This document shows positions 18,585 to 27,234 of a DNA stretch of 64,000 nt, piece after piece; the stretch's first letter is position 1; each line of letters begins with the position of its first letter. A program made the position numbers and the translations under genes. Under the pieces are notes generated by a model. That model saw only the letters and a program-made list of their open reading frames with translations, searched no databases and was not told where the DNA came from. Location of the stretch: assembly GCF_002831565.1 (NCBI RefSeq), contig NZ_CP025096.1, positions 1,116,001 through 1,180,000 of the forward strand, in the 5' to 3' direction. The DNA comes from Spirosoma pollinicola (GTDB lineage: Bacteria; Bacteroidota; Bacteroidia; Cytophagales; Spirosomataceae).

Positions 18585-19163
18585 ATGAAAATTTGTGTTT
18601 ATTGCGCTTCAAGTGCAAAGGTTGATCGTATGTATTTTGACGCAACAGAAAAATTAGCCCTCGAATTTGTAAAGGCCAAAATAGATGTTATCTATGGGGG
18701 CGGGGCGATTGGGTTGATGGGAAAGCTGGCGGATACAATTATTGAGAACGGGGGTAAAATAAAAGGTATTATGCCCAAGTTTATGAATGAAGTTGAGTGG
18801 GCGCATAAGAAGGTCGTCGATTTCGAGTTCACCGATAGCATGCATGAACGGAAAGCAAAATTTTTAGAAGATATTGACGGACTGGTAACGTTGCCAGGCG
18901 GCAGTGGGACTCTGGAAGAACTCTTGGAAGCCATCACGCTTAAGCGGCTTGGGCAGTTTACAAAACCAATTATCATTCTGAACACGAATGGATTTTATGA
19001 CCCATTACGGACGATGCTTGAGAAATGTGTTAGTGAACAGTTCATGCATGAGAAGCACTTGGAAATGTGGTCGTTTGTTGATAATCCTGAAGAGGTGATC
19101 GATAGTATTATCAATGCACCCACTTGGGAACAAAGTGCTATAAATTTTGCCACGAACAAGTAA
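18585..19163 (+). CDS. LOG family protein (TIGR00730, cytokinin riboside 5'-monophosphate phosphoribohydrolase-like)
   Basis: The 192-residue Rossmann-fold protein carries both LOG signatures: MHERK at residues 86-90 and PGGSGTLEE at 104-112. Arg and Glu in these motifs bind and cleave the N-glycosidic bond of nucleoside 5'-monophosphates, releasing the base and ribose 5-phosphate. The N-terminal MKICVYCASS and YGGGAIGLMG loops bind the phosphate. In bacteria the physiological substrate is usually AMP-like or a modified nucleotide. It stands alone on the plus strand between attC-like palindromes, 22 bp after a GTTAGGC core and 59 bp before the next palindrome, so it may be a cassette gene. 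Function by motif is firm; the cassette idea is inference. Confidence 0.9.
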   Translation: MKICVYCASSAKVDRMYFDATEKLALEFVKAKIDVIYGGGAIGLMGKLADTIIENGGKIKGIMPKFMNEVEWAHKKVVDFEFTDSMHERKAKFLEDIDGLVTLPGGSGTLEELLEAITLKRLGQFTKPIIILNTNGFYDPLRTMLEKCVSEQFMHEKHLEMWSFVDNPEEVIDSIINAPTWEQSAINFATNK

Positions 19164-19221
19164 GTTTTTCTCGCTTTATAGTCTCCCGTCGACAGGAAGC
19201 ATGTCCTGAAGGCAGGCTTTC

Positions 19222-19307
19222 AGTCCAGTTCAATGAGTGTGTAAAGGGTCAGGTACGTTTGTTTGCTCAACTTATGCGGCTACCATCAGCACTCATGGTC
19301 GTTGAGT
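19222..19307 (+). repeat. Second copy of the attC-like palindrome, degenerate
   Basis: An 86-bp relative of the site at 18310. The stretch from 19232 (AATGAGTGTGTAAAGG, then TCAGGTACGTTTGTT) is nearly identical, and the right side has ATCAGCACTCATGG then GTTGAGT (GTTRRRY type). The inner box ATGAGTG/CACTCAT still pairs, but the outer left core (GTCCAGT) no longer pairs with the right core. Confidence 0.4.
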
Positions 19308-19450
19308 GCGAGTCCTCATACTGCTTCCAGTCCCAGCCTCTAAATGACAACCCCAACGCCATAAGCACAGTCAGACTCTTCAGACAGTACCTGTGCGACA
19401 GGCATGAAGTTACCTACTCCCCTATAATGCCTTCCAGTGCCAACCATCCT

Positions 19451-20023
19451 TCAGCTTTCGCTATACAGCCATTTCGCTACCAGCTTTACATAGCGGGGCA
19501 TGATAACAAAAGTCATGAGTGCGACGATGATGTTACTTGTGATGAACGGTTTTACGAAAGGGAACTGTAATACCGGTAAAGCCGAAGCAATAGGGGAGAG
19601 GAACCACGATACGAGGACCGATAACGGAAAAATGGCCGATAAGGTGATCAGAAACTGCTTGTAAGGTGGGGCGGCTTTTCTGTTTTGTGATGGAGTAAAC
19701 CAGTATTCGAGTCCTGTTTTTATGTCGATCGTTTCGGCTGTGTTCAGGAACGGGCGCACCTTCTCTACCATCTGCCGACGTGTGTCGGATTCCAGCCAGG
19801 TACGCAGACTCGCTTCCGATGCGAAATGAAGGACGATGGTATACGCTTCGCTCGCTGCGTGCGGCCTGATGATATTTACGCCCCGATGTCCCTCTGCCTG
19901 CTGCGCCAGGGGCACAATTTCTTTTAGCCAGTTTTCGTATGCGGGAATCTGGTTTTTATAAGGACGCTGAACAATAATTGTCGTAACGGCACTGTCAATG
20001 TCGATGGGGGTAGGCGCTGACAT
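19451..20023 (-). CDS. Antibiotic biosynthesis monooxygenase (ABM) domain protein with membrane anchor
   Basis: The 190-residue protein has an N-terminal ferredoxin-like ABM domain (residues about 12-105: TTIIVQRPYKNQIPAYENWLKEIVP, GHRGVNII, YTIVLHFASEASLRTWLESD). Two hydrophobic C-terminal segments follow (about 123-143 and 155-172), giving a cytoplasmic ABM domain tethered to the membrane. ABM domains bind heme, quinones or polyketide-like substrates, but this architecture is usually of unknown role. It faces away from the LOG gene and is separated from it by the cassette-like palindrome. It appears monocistronic. Confidence 0.85.
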   Translation of the reverse strand: MSAPTPIDIDSAVTTIIVQRPYKNQIPAYENWLKEIVPLAQQAEGHRGVNIIRPHAASEAYTIVLHFASEASLRTWLESDTRRQMVEKVRPFLNTAETIDIKTGLEYWFTPSQNRKAAPPYKQFLITLSAIFPLSVLVSWFLSPIASALPVLQFPFVKPFITSNIIVALMTFVIMPRYVKLVAKWLYSES

Positions 20024-20216
20024 ACTAAACGTTCGTTTTTAGGAAGCTATTCAGCTTACGGTTCAGCTTAAATAAATATACTTTTAATCGTACATCCCAA
20101 ATATATAAACGGAGTCGATTTCGTCAATAGACAAGAGGTAGATTTCGATGGGTAACAGGCTTTACGTATAGCCTGATCAGGTAGTCGTTATCTTCTGTTT
20201 TGTTTTAACCACCTTC

Positions 20217-20663
20217 ATGAAATTCAACCGTTTATTTCTCCTACTTCCCCTCTTGCCAGTCCTTTTTAATTGTACCAATACTCCTGCAACACCGCCCCTG
20301 GTTGGCACATGGGAACTGGTTTCGGCAACGACGACGGAAAAAGATTCATCCTTTTCGACCTTTGACCCGACGCATAAGATGATCAAAATCATCAATGCCA
20401 CCCACTTTTCGTTCCTGAATCACGCTATCAACGGTGACTCATCGGCAACCCGATTTAGTGGGGGCGGGGGCAAATATACCTTGGCGGACAGTGTATACAC
20501 CGAGAACCTGGAGTACTTCACGGACAAGGCGTGGGAGAATAACAAGTTTCCGTTCGTTGTAAAAATTGTTGGTGATACGCTCGTTCAAAAAGGAGTTGAA
20601 AAAGTAGAGAAGTTAGGCATTGACCGAATAATAATTGAGAAGTATAAACGCGTGACGGACTAA
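20217..20663 (+). CDS. Small lipoprotein, lipocalin-like
   Basis: The 148-residue protein has a lipoprotein signal (MKFNRLFLLLPLLPVLFNC, Cys19 as lipidation site) and a beta-rich body. The body starts PPLVGTWELVSATT and has repeated strands such as KMIKIINATHFSFL and YTLADSVYTENLEYF. The opening GTWELVS pattern is common to lipocalin-like/DUF4488-type Bacteroidota lipoproteins, which bind unknown small ligands at the periplasmic face. It is followed 52 bp later by the DinB-type gene on the same strand, so they may be one unit. The family assignment is tentative. Confidence 0.75.
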   Translation: MKFNRLFLLLPLLPVLFNCTNTPATPPLVGTWELVSATTTEKDSSFSTFDPTHKMIKIINATHFSFLNHAINGDSSATRFSGGGGKYTLADSVYTENLEYFTDKAWENNKFPFVVKIVGDTLVQKGVEKVEKLGIDRIIIEKYKRVTD

Positions 20664-20715
20664 CGTTAGCCTTTCGGAAGTGCCCATTTGTCGTTCACTA
20701 AAACACCAAACAGCC

Positions 20716-21345
20716 GTGGAAGAAAATAAAGTTGATCGAAGAAAATTCGTTAGTGATTTAGCCCTGTACACCATCGGCGCTGGTGCGTTGGCGGTGCCAA
20801 AGCCCGGCTTTTCGGCTCCAGTCGTATATGCCGGAAATATCAATCACATTGGTCCACAGGCAGGCTTTAGTCCGCAAATTGGTACGTTGATTTCTATGCT
20901 GGATTGGGTAACGAACAGCGTTATCAACTACAATTCCAAACTGACTGTGGAGCAGTTGGATTATTTGCACGATAAAGAGTCCAACACCATTGGTTCGCTG
21001 ATGCTTCATCTGGCGGCTACGGAAGTCGTTTATCAGGACCTTACATTCCATAACCTTCCGGATTTTTCGCCCGCCAACAAAGACAAATGGGAGGTAGCGA
21101 TGAAACTGGAAGATAAAGCTCGTGAGCAGATAAAAGGCAACCCGTTGAGCTACTATAAAGACGCGTTTGCCGAAGTCCGCGCAACGACCAAAGCGGAAAT
21201 GAAAAAGCGGGACGACGCCTGGCTGTTATCGGGTGAAACCAAAGACTGGGACTGGAACAATTACTGCAAGTGGTTTCACGTAACGGAGCATTACGCCAAC
21301 CACCGGGGGCAAATGACCTGGTACGCCAAGCGGATACCCAAGTGA
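20716..21345 (+). CDS. DinB family protein with Tat-like leader
   Basis: From GTG 20716 the protein is 209 residues and begins VEENKVDRRKFVSDLALYTIGAGALAV, an RR-containing leader compatible with Tat export. An ATG at 20680 adds 12 residues and cannot be excluded. The rest is a four-helix DinB/DUF664 bundle with metal-ligand candidates in LMLHLAATEVVYQD and HVTEHYANHRGQMTWYAKRIP. DinB-like proteins are divalent-metal bundles. Some are thiol-dependent transferases or hydrolases, others unknown. Export of a DinB protein is less usual. The DUF5990 gene follows after 11 bp, so the two are probably cotranscribed. Confidence 0.85.
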   Translation: MEENKVDRRKFVSDLALYTIGAGALAVPKPGFSAPVVYAGNINHIGPQAGFSPQIGTLISMLDWVTNSVINYNSKLTVEQLDYLHDKESNTIGSLMLHLAATEVVYQDLTFHNLPDFSPANKDKWEVAMKLEDKAREQIKGNPLSYYKDAFAEVRATTKAEMKKRDDAWLLSGETKDWDWNNYCKWFHVTEHYANHRGQMTWYAKRIPK

Positions 21346-21356
21346 ATGAAAAGGAC

Positions 21357-21824
21357 ATGAAGCAAGAATTAGCCCTACGCATACAGCTAGAAAACCCACC
21401 CGCAGACGTCGATTTTAGCCTTCAGAAAGGGAGTGGAACGAACTATACTATCCTTCAGAAACAAAGGTCTGGTACGCAGGCTTTAGTATTCGAGTGTACA
21501 GTTGCTGTAAAATTGGGCGCTGATAACCAGCCCGATTTCGCTGGAGTTGTCGTTCAGGGAACCCCAGCGAATCGGTTTATTTATATCAACATCGGGAAAA
21601 GTGCCGGACAGTTCGACTCTATCTGGAGTCGTCGGTTAAAGATTCCGCTAAAAGGGATTACGACCGAAATGATTGAGGAGACTACGGACGATTCGTCTCT
21701 GGTTTTGGAGACGAAAGTTCCGGGAACAGGAAAGGATGGGGGACCAGCCTGTGGAACCGTGAAGCCGTTCAACGGATGGTATCTCGCTGCGAATACTTCA
21801 TCTACTTCTTCAACAGTTCCTTAA
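21357..21824 (+). CDS. DUF5990 family protein
   Basis: The 155-residue cytoplasmic protein starts at ATG 21357 (MKQELALRIQLENPPADVDFSLQKG). It shows the family pattern PPADVDFSLQKGSG, FECTVAV, DFAGVVVQGTPANRFIYINIG and WSRRLKIPLKGIT. I recall these as DUF5990, but no biochemical function is known to me. The C-terminus is Ser/Thr/Ala rich. An earlier GTG-initiated frame inside the DinB gene is not needed. The gene is 11 bp after DinB and converges on xdhC. Confidence 0.8.
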   Translation: MKQELALRIQLENPPADVDFSLQKGSGTNYTILQKQRSGTQALVFECTVAVKLGADNQPDFAGVVVQGTPANRFIYINIGKSAGQFDSIWSRRLKIPLKGITTEMIEETTDDSSLVLETKVPGTGKDGGPACGTVKPFNGWYLAANTSSTSSTVP

Positions 21825-21843
21825 ACGCCTTTAGCCGCACTAC

Positions 21844-22965
21844 CTATTCCCGAACGTGAATGGTACTTTCACGGAGCCGTAAGAATGTGCCGTTCCGACT
21901 GGAGAAATCCGCTCTGATTTCGGCTGCCAGTGAGAGAGCGATTTCTTCGGGCGACACGGCCCCAATATCCAGGCCCACCGGTGCGTGGATGCGGGAAAAG
22001 TCGGCGTCGTCAATGGGGTTGCCTTCATCAGCTAGTTCAGCCCAGATGCGTTCCGAGCGGACACGCGGCCCCAACATGCCAATGTAAGGGGCGTTAGTGG
22101 ACAGAACTTTCGGTAAGTTTTGCTTATCACTTTTGTAGTCGTGTGTCATCAAGACAACGGCCGTATGGGCATCGAAAAGAATAGTTGAGAAGTTTTCGGG
22201 GAGAACGATTTCATCCACGAGAGCCACAATTTTTTTGTTGACCTTCAGCGGATTCGCAACCACGGTTACCCGCCAGCCAAGTTCTTTAACCAGGCGCGTG
22301 AGCGGGTAAACGTCATATTGATGTCCCCACAGCACCAGATGAATTTCGGGAGATAGTATCTCAATAAATACGTCCAGTTCCTGTCCGTCCGGGCTGTCAA
22401 ACCGGTAGGGGGCAGAAACCCCTTTTGTGATGCGTGCCTGTATTTTTTCGTCCAGCTGCGCCTGCAAAGTTGCGTGGTCAAGCACGTCGAGGCTGGCAGA
22501 ATTGGTATATCGTATTACTTCACCTTCTTTAATGGAAGGCCAGTTCCCTTCCAGACCGGTAATGGTAATGAGGACATGCGTTTGGCGACGTTCGTTCATG
22601 CAGTTTTTGAGTACTTCGACAGGGTTCTTTTTATCGGTAAAATCAAGGGGTGTAAACAGTACGTCGATGATGCCATTACACCCTAAGCCAACGCCTATCT
22701 GGTGTTCATCGTCGGTAGTGGTATCGTACGTGATTTTAGACGGAGAGGCTTTCGCAATGGCCAATCGGGCGCGTTTAAGGGCATCGCCTTCCAGGCAACC
22801 CCCGCTAATACCGCCAATCCACAGCCCGTCGCTCATGACCAGCATTCGCGCACCCGTGCGCCGATACGAGGAACCTTCTACCCGCACCACCGTCGCTAAA
22901 GCGGCCTGCGTAGCGTGACGATCCAGGTGATCATAGCCGTCGATAATTGCTTTAATCTCTTTCAT
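21844..22965 (-). CDS. XdhC family protein (molybdenum cofactor maturation/insertion)
   Basis: The 373-residue protein has an N-terminal XdhC/CoxI domain (TVVRVEGSSYRRTGARMLVMSDGLWIGGISGGCLEGDALKRA, with the conserved GGCLE). A C-terminal Rossmann XdhC_C domain follows (from about 205: EIHLVLWGHQYDVYPLTRLVKELGWRVTVV, AVVLMTHDYKSDKQNLP, YIGMLGPRVRSE). XdhC binds molybdenum cofactor, promotes its sulfuration and hands it to xanthine dehydrogenase-type enzymes. No molybdoenzyme lies in the window. A cysteine desulfurase, the usual sulfur donor class, lies 190 bp upstream on the same strand, which makes functional pairing attractive. Confidence 0.92.
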   Translation of the reverse strand: MKEIKAIIDGYDHLDRHATQAALATVVRVEGSSYRRTGARMLVMSDGLWIGGISGGCLEGDALKRARLAIAKASPSKITYDTTTDDEHQIGVGLGCNGIIDVLFTPLDFTDKKNPVEVLKNCMNERRQTHVLITITGLEGNWPSIKEGEVIRYTNSASLDVLDHATLQAQLDEKIQARITKGVSAPYRFDSPDGQELDVFIEILSPEIHLVLWGHQYDVYPLTRLVKELGWRVTVVANPLKVNKKIVALVDEIVLPENFSTILFDAHTAVVLMTHDYKSDKQNLPKVLSTNAPYIGMLGPRVRSERIWAELADEGNPIDDADFSRIHAPVGLDIGAVSPEEIALSLAAEIRADFSSRNGTFLRLRESTIHVRE

Positions 22966-23155
22966 TTATGAATAAATATATCGGAATCTGCCCCGAATGT
23001 GACGGCTGCTACGTCACAGCATACATATACGTTTGGTCTTTATACGTAACGACATGTTCGGGGCGGTCTTATCCACTGGAATAAAACAAACAGAATTTAG
23101 GGCCAAATTGTCTTATCCATCGCTATTTTCCGGCAAATTGGTTGGCTTCTGGTTG

Positions 23156-24292
23156 TCAGTGAAGCCTGTTTACAACTGAAACGATGTGCCGGATAGCGGC
23201 TTCGACTTCCGCTTCGGTAGTGAACCGGCCTAAGCTGAACCGTAGCGAACTGTACGCTAAATCGTCTGACAGCCCCATCGCTTTCAGCACGTGCGATGGA
23301 TCGGTAGACGCCGACGTGCAGGCCGAGCCGTTCGAGACCGCAAGCTCGTTTAATGATAGTAGTAATAACTCACCATCCAGCCCCGCAAAGCAGATGTTTG
23401 TCGTATTTGGCAGGCGAAACTGACGACTTCCATTAACCGTCGCGTTGGGCAACTGAGCCAGAATCCCGGCTTCGAGCTGATCGCGCAGGGCCGAAATACG
23501 GCTTGCTTCATTTGTCAACTGGAGCTGGCATAGACGGGCCGCTTCGCCAATACCCACAATGCCCGGCACATTGAGTGTTCCGGAACGTCGACCCCGTTCA
23601 TGCCGTCCACCATCCTGCTGGGCTGTTAGCATGGTGGACTTGCGAACTACCAGTGCGCCAACGCCTTTTGGGCCATAGAATTTGTGGCCCGACAGGCTCA
23701 GCAAATCAATGGGGCTACTGGCAAACGAAAGGGGGATTTTGCCGACGGCCTGGGTAGCATCGGTATGAAACAACACACCGTGTTTGTGGGCTACTTCACC
23801 AATAGCCTGAATCGGTTGGAGGACGCCCGTTTCGTTGTTAGCCGCCATAACGGATATCAATAGCGTAGTCGGTTTAATCGCCCGTTCGACCTGATCTGCC
23901 GTAATGAGTCCATCGCTGTCTGGCCGAAGACAGGTGATCTCCGCACCCTGCCGGGCCATATGTTCGCAGGTATCCAGAACGGCTTTATGTTCGGTTGCAA
24001 TGGTGATGAAGTGGTTGCCTCGCTGCCGGTTTGCTTCCCATACCCCTTTAAGGCCCAGGTTGATCGACTCAGTTGCCCCACTCGTAAAGGCCACCTCTTT
24101 CGGATCGGCATCCAACAGACGGGCGAGCTGCTTCCGGGCTTTATCAACGGCCTCTTCCGCTTTGGCACCGAAGACATGCGTGCGCGATGCCGCATTACCG
24201 AAATGCAAGCCGAAGTAAGGCAGCATACTTTCCAGTACAACGGGGTCAACAGGTGTGGTGGCGTTATAATCGAAGTAAGCCGGGTAGTTCAT
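23156..24292 (-). CDS. Cysteine desulfurase family protein (NifS/IscS-like)
   Basis: The 378-residue PLP enzyme has the FDYNATTPVDP start, His101 (ATEHKAV), Lys204 in SGHKFYGPKG as the Schiff-base lysine, and catalytic Cys325 in SNGSACTSAS. It takes sulfur from cysteine as an enzyme persulfide for iron-sulfur clusters, thiolated tRNA or molybdenum cofactor. The long SACTSAS loop places it with group I (IscS/NifS) rather than SufS. No iscU or iscA adjoins it. xdhC lies downstream on the same strand, so supply of sulfur to molybdenum cofactor is a reasonable inference. Its ATG overlaps the stop of a small upstream frame in TAATG. Confidence 0.93.
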   Translation of the reverse strand: MNYPAYFDYNATTPVDPVVLESMLPYFGLHFGNAASRTHVFGAKAEEAVDKARKQLARLLDADPKEVAFTSGATESINLGLKGVWEANRQRGNHFITIATEHKAVLDTCEHMARQGAEITCLRPDSDGLITADQVERAIKPTTLLISVMAANNETGVLQPIQAIGEVAHKHGVLFHTDATQAVGKIPLSFASSPIDLLSLSGHKFYGPKGVGALVVRKSTMLTAQQDGGRHERGRRSGTLNVPGIVGIGEAARLCQLQLTNEASRISALRDQLEAGILAQLPNATVNGSRQFRLPNTTNICFAGLDGELLLLSLNELAVSNGSACTSASTDPSHVLKAMGLSDDLAYSSLRFSLGRFTTEAEVEAAIRHIVSVVNRLH

Positions 24293-24507
24293 TATCGTCC
24301 TGGTTTGTTGTTATGACACCATTCGACCATTGGAAATTCAGATAGATTAATTTTTTTGCCAGTCAATGTTTTATAAGGTGCTAAGGACAGACCAGCAAAA
24401 GTACGTACACGCCAGTTTTTATCGTCTAAAAGCCAAAATGCAGCGTTATAGTAGCCTGACAGTTTAATGATAGAGGTTGAAACGTAATGGATTAGCAAAG
24501 TGCACAT
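24292..24507 (-). CDS. Small hypothetical protein coupled to cysteine desulfurase
   Basis: From ATG 24507 the frame has 71 codons. Its stop overlaps the ATG of the cysteine desulfurase in a TAATG junction, typical of translational coupling, and this is the best evidence that it is real. The peptide (IIKLSGYYNAAFWLLDDKNWRVRTFAGLSLAPYKTLTGKKINLSEFPMVEWCHNNK) is not low-complexity and I do not recognise it. There is no clear signal peptide. It could instead be an untranslated leader with a chance frame. Confidence 0.4.
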   Translation of the reverse strand: MCTLLIHYVSTSIIKLSGYYNAAFWLLDDKNWRVRTFAGLSLAPYKTLTGKKINLSEFPMVEWCHNNKPGR

Positions 24508-24581
24508 ACACAATTCGTTAGCAGTCAGATTGAATTATTCTGTAAATTCGGTGTTTTTGACATACATTATTGCACGTACTC

Positions 24582-26483
24582 ATGATTGAAAGACCCCTGA
24601 CAGACTGGTTGCCTCTGACGATGAAAGAAGTCGAAAAGAGAGGTTGGGACGAAATTGATATCATCCTCGTATCGGGAGATGCATATGTAGATCACCCAGC
24701 TTTCGGTACCGCTGTAATTGGCCGCATCATGGAAAGCGAAGGTTTTCGCGTAGCCATTATCGCCCAACCCAACTGGAAAGACGATCTGCGCGACTTCAAA
24801 AAGTTTGGCAGGCCCAAATATTTCTTTGGCGTTACGGCCGGTTGCATGGACTCCATGGTTAACCACTACACGGCCAACAAACGCCTGCGCTCCAATGATT
24901 CCTATACGCCCGGTGGCGAAGCGGGCTTTCGGCCCGATTATGCCACTATCGTCTACACCAAAATCCTGAAAGAACTGTACCCCGATGTGCCGGTACTGCT
25001 GGGCGGCATTGAGGCCTCTCTACGTCGGGTGACTCATTATGACTATTGGCAGGATCGGTTAATGCCGTCCATTCTGGTCGATGCCGGGGCCGATATGCTG
25101 GTGTATGGTATGGGCGAGCAACCCCTCCGCGAAATTCTGAAACTGTCGCGGCAGGGCGTCCCGTTCTCGTCGATGCGGAACATAAACCAGGTGGCCTTTA
25201 TGCACGACGCCAACAGCGAACTGCGCGATTATAACGAATGGAATTCGGTCGAGCTGGCGAGTCACGAGGTTTGTCTGGAAGATAAAATTAAATACGCGGC
25301 TAACTTCAAAATTGTTGAGGTTGAGTCGAATAAGTGGCAGGCTAACCGGATTCTTCAACAGGTTGGCGATCAGATACTGGTTATCAATCCGCCGTTCAAG
25401 ACGATGGATGAGGTTGAAATTGATAAATCATTCGATCTGCCGTATACCCGTCTGCCCCACCCGAAATACAAAAAGCGGGGGCCAATTCCGGCCTATGACA
25501 TGATCAAGTTCTCGGTCAACATGCACCGGGGCTGTTTTGGTGGTTGTAGTTTCTGTACTATTTCTGCGCACCAGGGCAAGTTTGTTGCCTCGCGGAGTGA
25601 GAAATCGGTCCTGAAAGAGGTTGAGGAAATTACGAAGCACCCTGAGTTTAAGGGGTACATTTCGGATCTGGGTGGGCCATCGGCCAACATGTATAAGATG
25701 AAGGGCAAAGACGAGTCGATTTGCGCTCGTTGCCAGAGTCCGAGCTGTATTCACCCTGTCATTTGCTCGAACCTCGATACCTCACACAAACCCATGACGG
25801 AGTTGTACCGCAAGGTCGACGCTAATCCGAAAATTAAAAAGGCGTTTGTCGGCTCGGGGGTACGGTATGATTTGCTGGTCGACGATTTTAATAAAAATAA
25901 CGCCGACGGCAACCATGACGAATACATGGAGCAGTTGGTTACACGACACGTATCGGGCCGGTTGAAGGTCGCTCCTGAACATACATCCGACGACACATTG
26001 CGGGTGATGCGTAAGCCTTCGTTTAAGTATTTTAAGCTGTTCAAGCAGAAATACGACAAGATTCAGGAAAAGCATAACCTCAAACAGCCACTGATTCCGT
26101 ACTTCATTTCGTCGCATCCCGGTTGCGAGGAGCAGGATATGGCCAATCTGGCTGCCGAAACCAAAGACCTTGGATTCCAGCTCGAACAGGTGCAGGATTT
26201 TACGCCTACACCTATGACAGTGGCTGAAGTGATCTACTATTCAGGCGTTCACCCCTATACGCTGAAGCCGGTTAAAACGGCTAAAACGCGGGAGGAGAAA
26301 CAAGCGCAGAACAACTATTTCTTCTGGTACAAGCCCGAATACAAAAACTGGATTCGGAATCGCCTGAACCAGCTTAAGCGCCCAGACTTAGTAGAACGAT
26401 TGCTGGGTGGTTCGAAAAACGAGTACAACAAGCCAAAGTATTCCGGGAACTATGCCGGTAAGAAAAAGGGACAGTCTAAATAG
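24582..26483 (+). CDS. YgiQ family radical SAM protein
   Basis: The 633-residue protein begins MIERPLTDWLPLTMKEVEKRGWDEIDIILVSGDAYVDHP. An N-terminal cobalamin-binding-like region (YgiQ N domain) is followed by the radical SAM cluster Cys318, Cys322 and Cys325 in HRGCFGGCSFCTISAHQG. A Cys-rich CARCQSPSC segment and a basic C-terminal tail (KKKGQSK) follow. Radical SAM enzymes cleave S-adenosylmethionine with a 4Fe-4S cluster. The YgiQ reaction is unknown to me. ATG 24582 is preferred over an upstream TTG (24570). It is monocistronic and ends convergent with the DUF2911 gene at a hairpin. Confidence 0.92.
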   Translation: MIERPLTDWLPLTMKEVEKRGWDEIDIILVSGDAYVDHPAFGTAVIGRIMESEGFRVAIIAQPNWKDDLRDFKKFGRPKYFFGVTAGCMDSMVNHYTANKRLRSNDSYTPGGEAGFRPDYATIVYTKILKELYPDVPVLLGGIEASLRRVTHYDYWQDRLMPSILVDAGADMLVYGMGEQPLREILKLSRQGVPFSSMRNINQVAFMHDANSELRDYNEWNSVELASHEVCLEDKIKYAANFKIVEVESNKWQANRILQQVGDQILVINPPFKTMDEVEIDKSFDLPYTRLPHPKYKKRGPIPAYDMIKFSVNMHRGCFGGCSFCTISAHQGKFVASRSEKSVLKEVEEITKHPEFKGYISDLGGPSANMYKMKGKDESICARCQSPSCIHPVICSNLDTSHKPMTELYRKVDANPKIKKAFVGSGVRYDLLVDDFNKNNADGNHDEYMEQLVTRHVSGRLKVAPEHTSDDTLRVMRKPSFKYFKLFKQKYDKIQEKHNLKQPLIPYFISSHPGCEEQDMANLAAETKDLGFQLEQVQDFTPTPMTVAEVIYYSGVHPYTLKPVKTAKTREEKQAQNNYFFWYKPEYKNWIRNRLNQLKRPDLVERLLGGSKNEYNKPKYSGNYAGKKKGQSK

Positions 26484-26513
26484 TAAATCGGGTATTCACG
26501 TTTACGTTTCTTT

Positions 26514-26539
26514 GGTGTCGGGTTCTCAAACCCGACACC
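26514..26539. terminator. Bidirectional hairpin between convergent genes
   Basis: Perfect 11-bp stem GGTGTCGGGTT / AACCCGACACC with a 4-base loop, midway between the YgiQ stop (26483) and the DUF2911 stop (26556). It lacks a long T-run, so it may be a repeat-type hairpin as much as a terminator. Confidence 0.55.
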
Positions 26540-26555
26540 ACGAAGGAATGCTGAA

Positions 26556-27128
26556 TTACAACGCAATCGGAACCGCCACGGCTGTGGTATCCCAGCCCAT
26601 GTACATGACAACGTTTTTGGCGTCTTTTTTTGCGAATTGAATCGAGAAGTTCTCCAGCATATTCTCTGCCTTCTGAACGGGTACGTTTACCCGAACAACA
26701 TCCAGCGCTTCGTTGTAGCTATAGGCTCCCCATTGATCCACGTCGGAGCTGAGGATGATGGTCCACTCTTTCTCATTCGGTATGGTCAACAGAGCGTAGT
26801 TTCCGGCTGGTACTTTTTTGCCGCCAATGGTCACGTCCTGATAAAACTTGATTTCGGGGGCTTCGTTAGCACCCGCCCGCCACACTTTACCATAGGGCAC
26901 CAATTTTCCGAAAATCTCCCGGCCGTTTTTGAATGGACGATTATACGTAACACGCACCATGGCTTTGTCGGTGCCAATTTTTGCTGGCGCAAACTTGCGG
27001 TCATGCGCATAGTCATCCGGGTAATACGCCATGTCCATAGGCGTTTTGTCGAGCCCCCGGAACGTTTGGGCGTTCGTTGCGCCAATGGTCAGGAAAAGTA
27101 ATCCGAAAAGCAAAGCTACTTTTTTCAT
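26556..27128 (-). CDS. DUF2911 domain-containing secreted protein
   Basis: The 190-residue protein has a signal peptide (MKKVALLFGLLFLTIGATNAQ). The body is the DUF2911 beta-sandwich: VRVTYNRPFKNGREIFGKLVPYGKVWRAGANEAPEIKF, GKKVPAGNYALLTIPNEKEWTIILSSD, and a C-terminal strand region. DUF2911 proteins are common in Bacteroidota and of unknown function, probably periplasmic. It is monocistronic, convergent with the YgiQ gene, and lies downstream of the small gene after glmS on the same strand, with a 106-bp gap. Confidence 0.9.
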   Translation of the reverse strand: MKKVALLFGLLFLTIGATNAQTFRGLDKTPMDMAYYPDDYAHDRKFAPAKIGTDKAMVRVTYNRPFKNGREIFGKLVPYGKVWRAGANEAPEIKFYQDVTIGGKKVPAGNYALLTIPNEKEWTIILSSDVDQWGAYSYNEALDVVRVNVPVQKAENMLENFSIQFAKKDAKNVVMYMGWDTTAVAVPIAL

Positions 27129-27234
27129 AGTGTTTTTGAGAGGGAGAGTTTGTTACAGGTTAATCGTTGTTATGAAAGTGTCTAAATTTCTGAAAATTAG
27201 AAGAAGCAGTTAGTCGCGGGATTCAGAAACTAAC

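Noticed and set aside
22968..23084. 38-codon plus-strand frame with CPECDGC
   Set aside because: Too short, overlaps the xdhC start region, and its Cys motif lies in only one short stretch; no family support.
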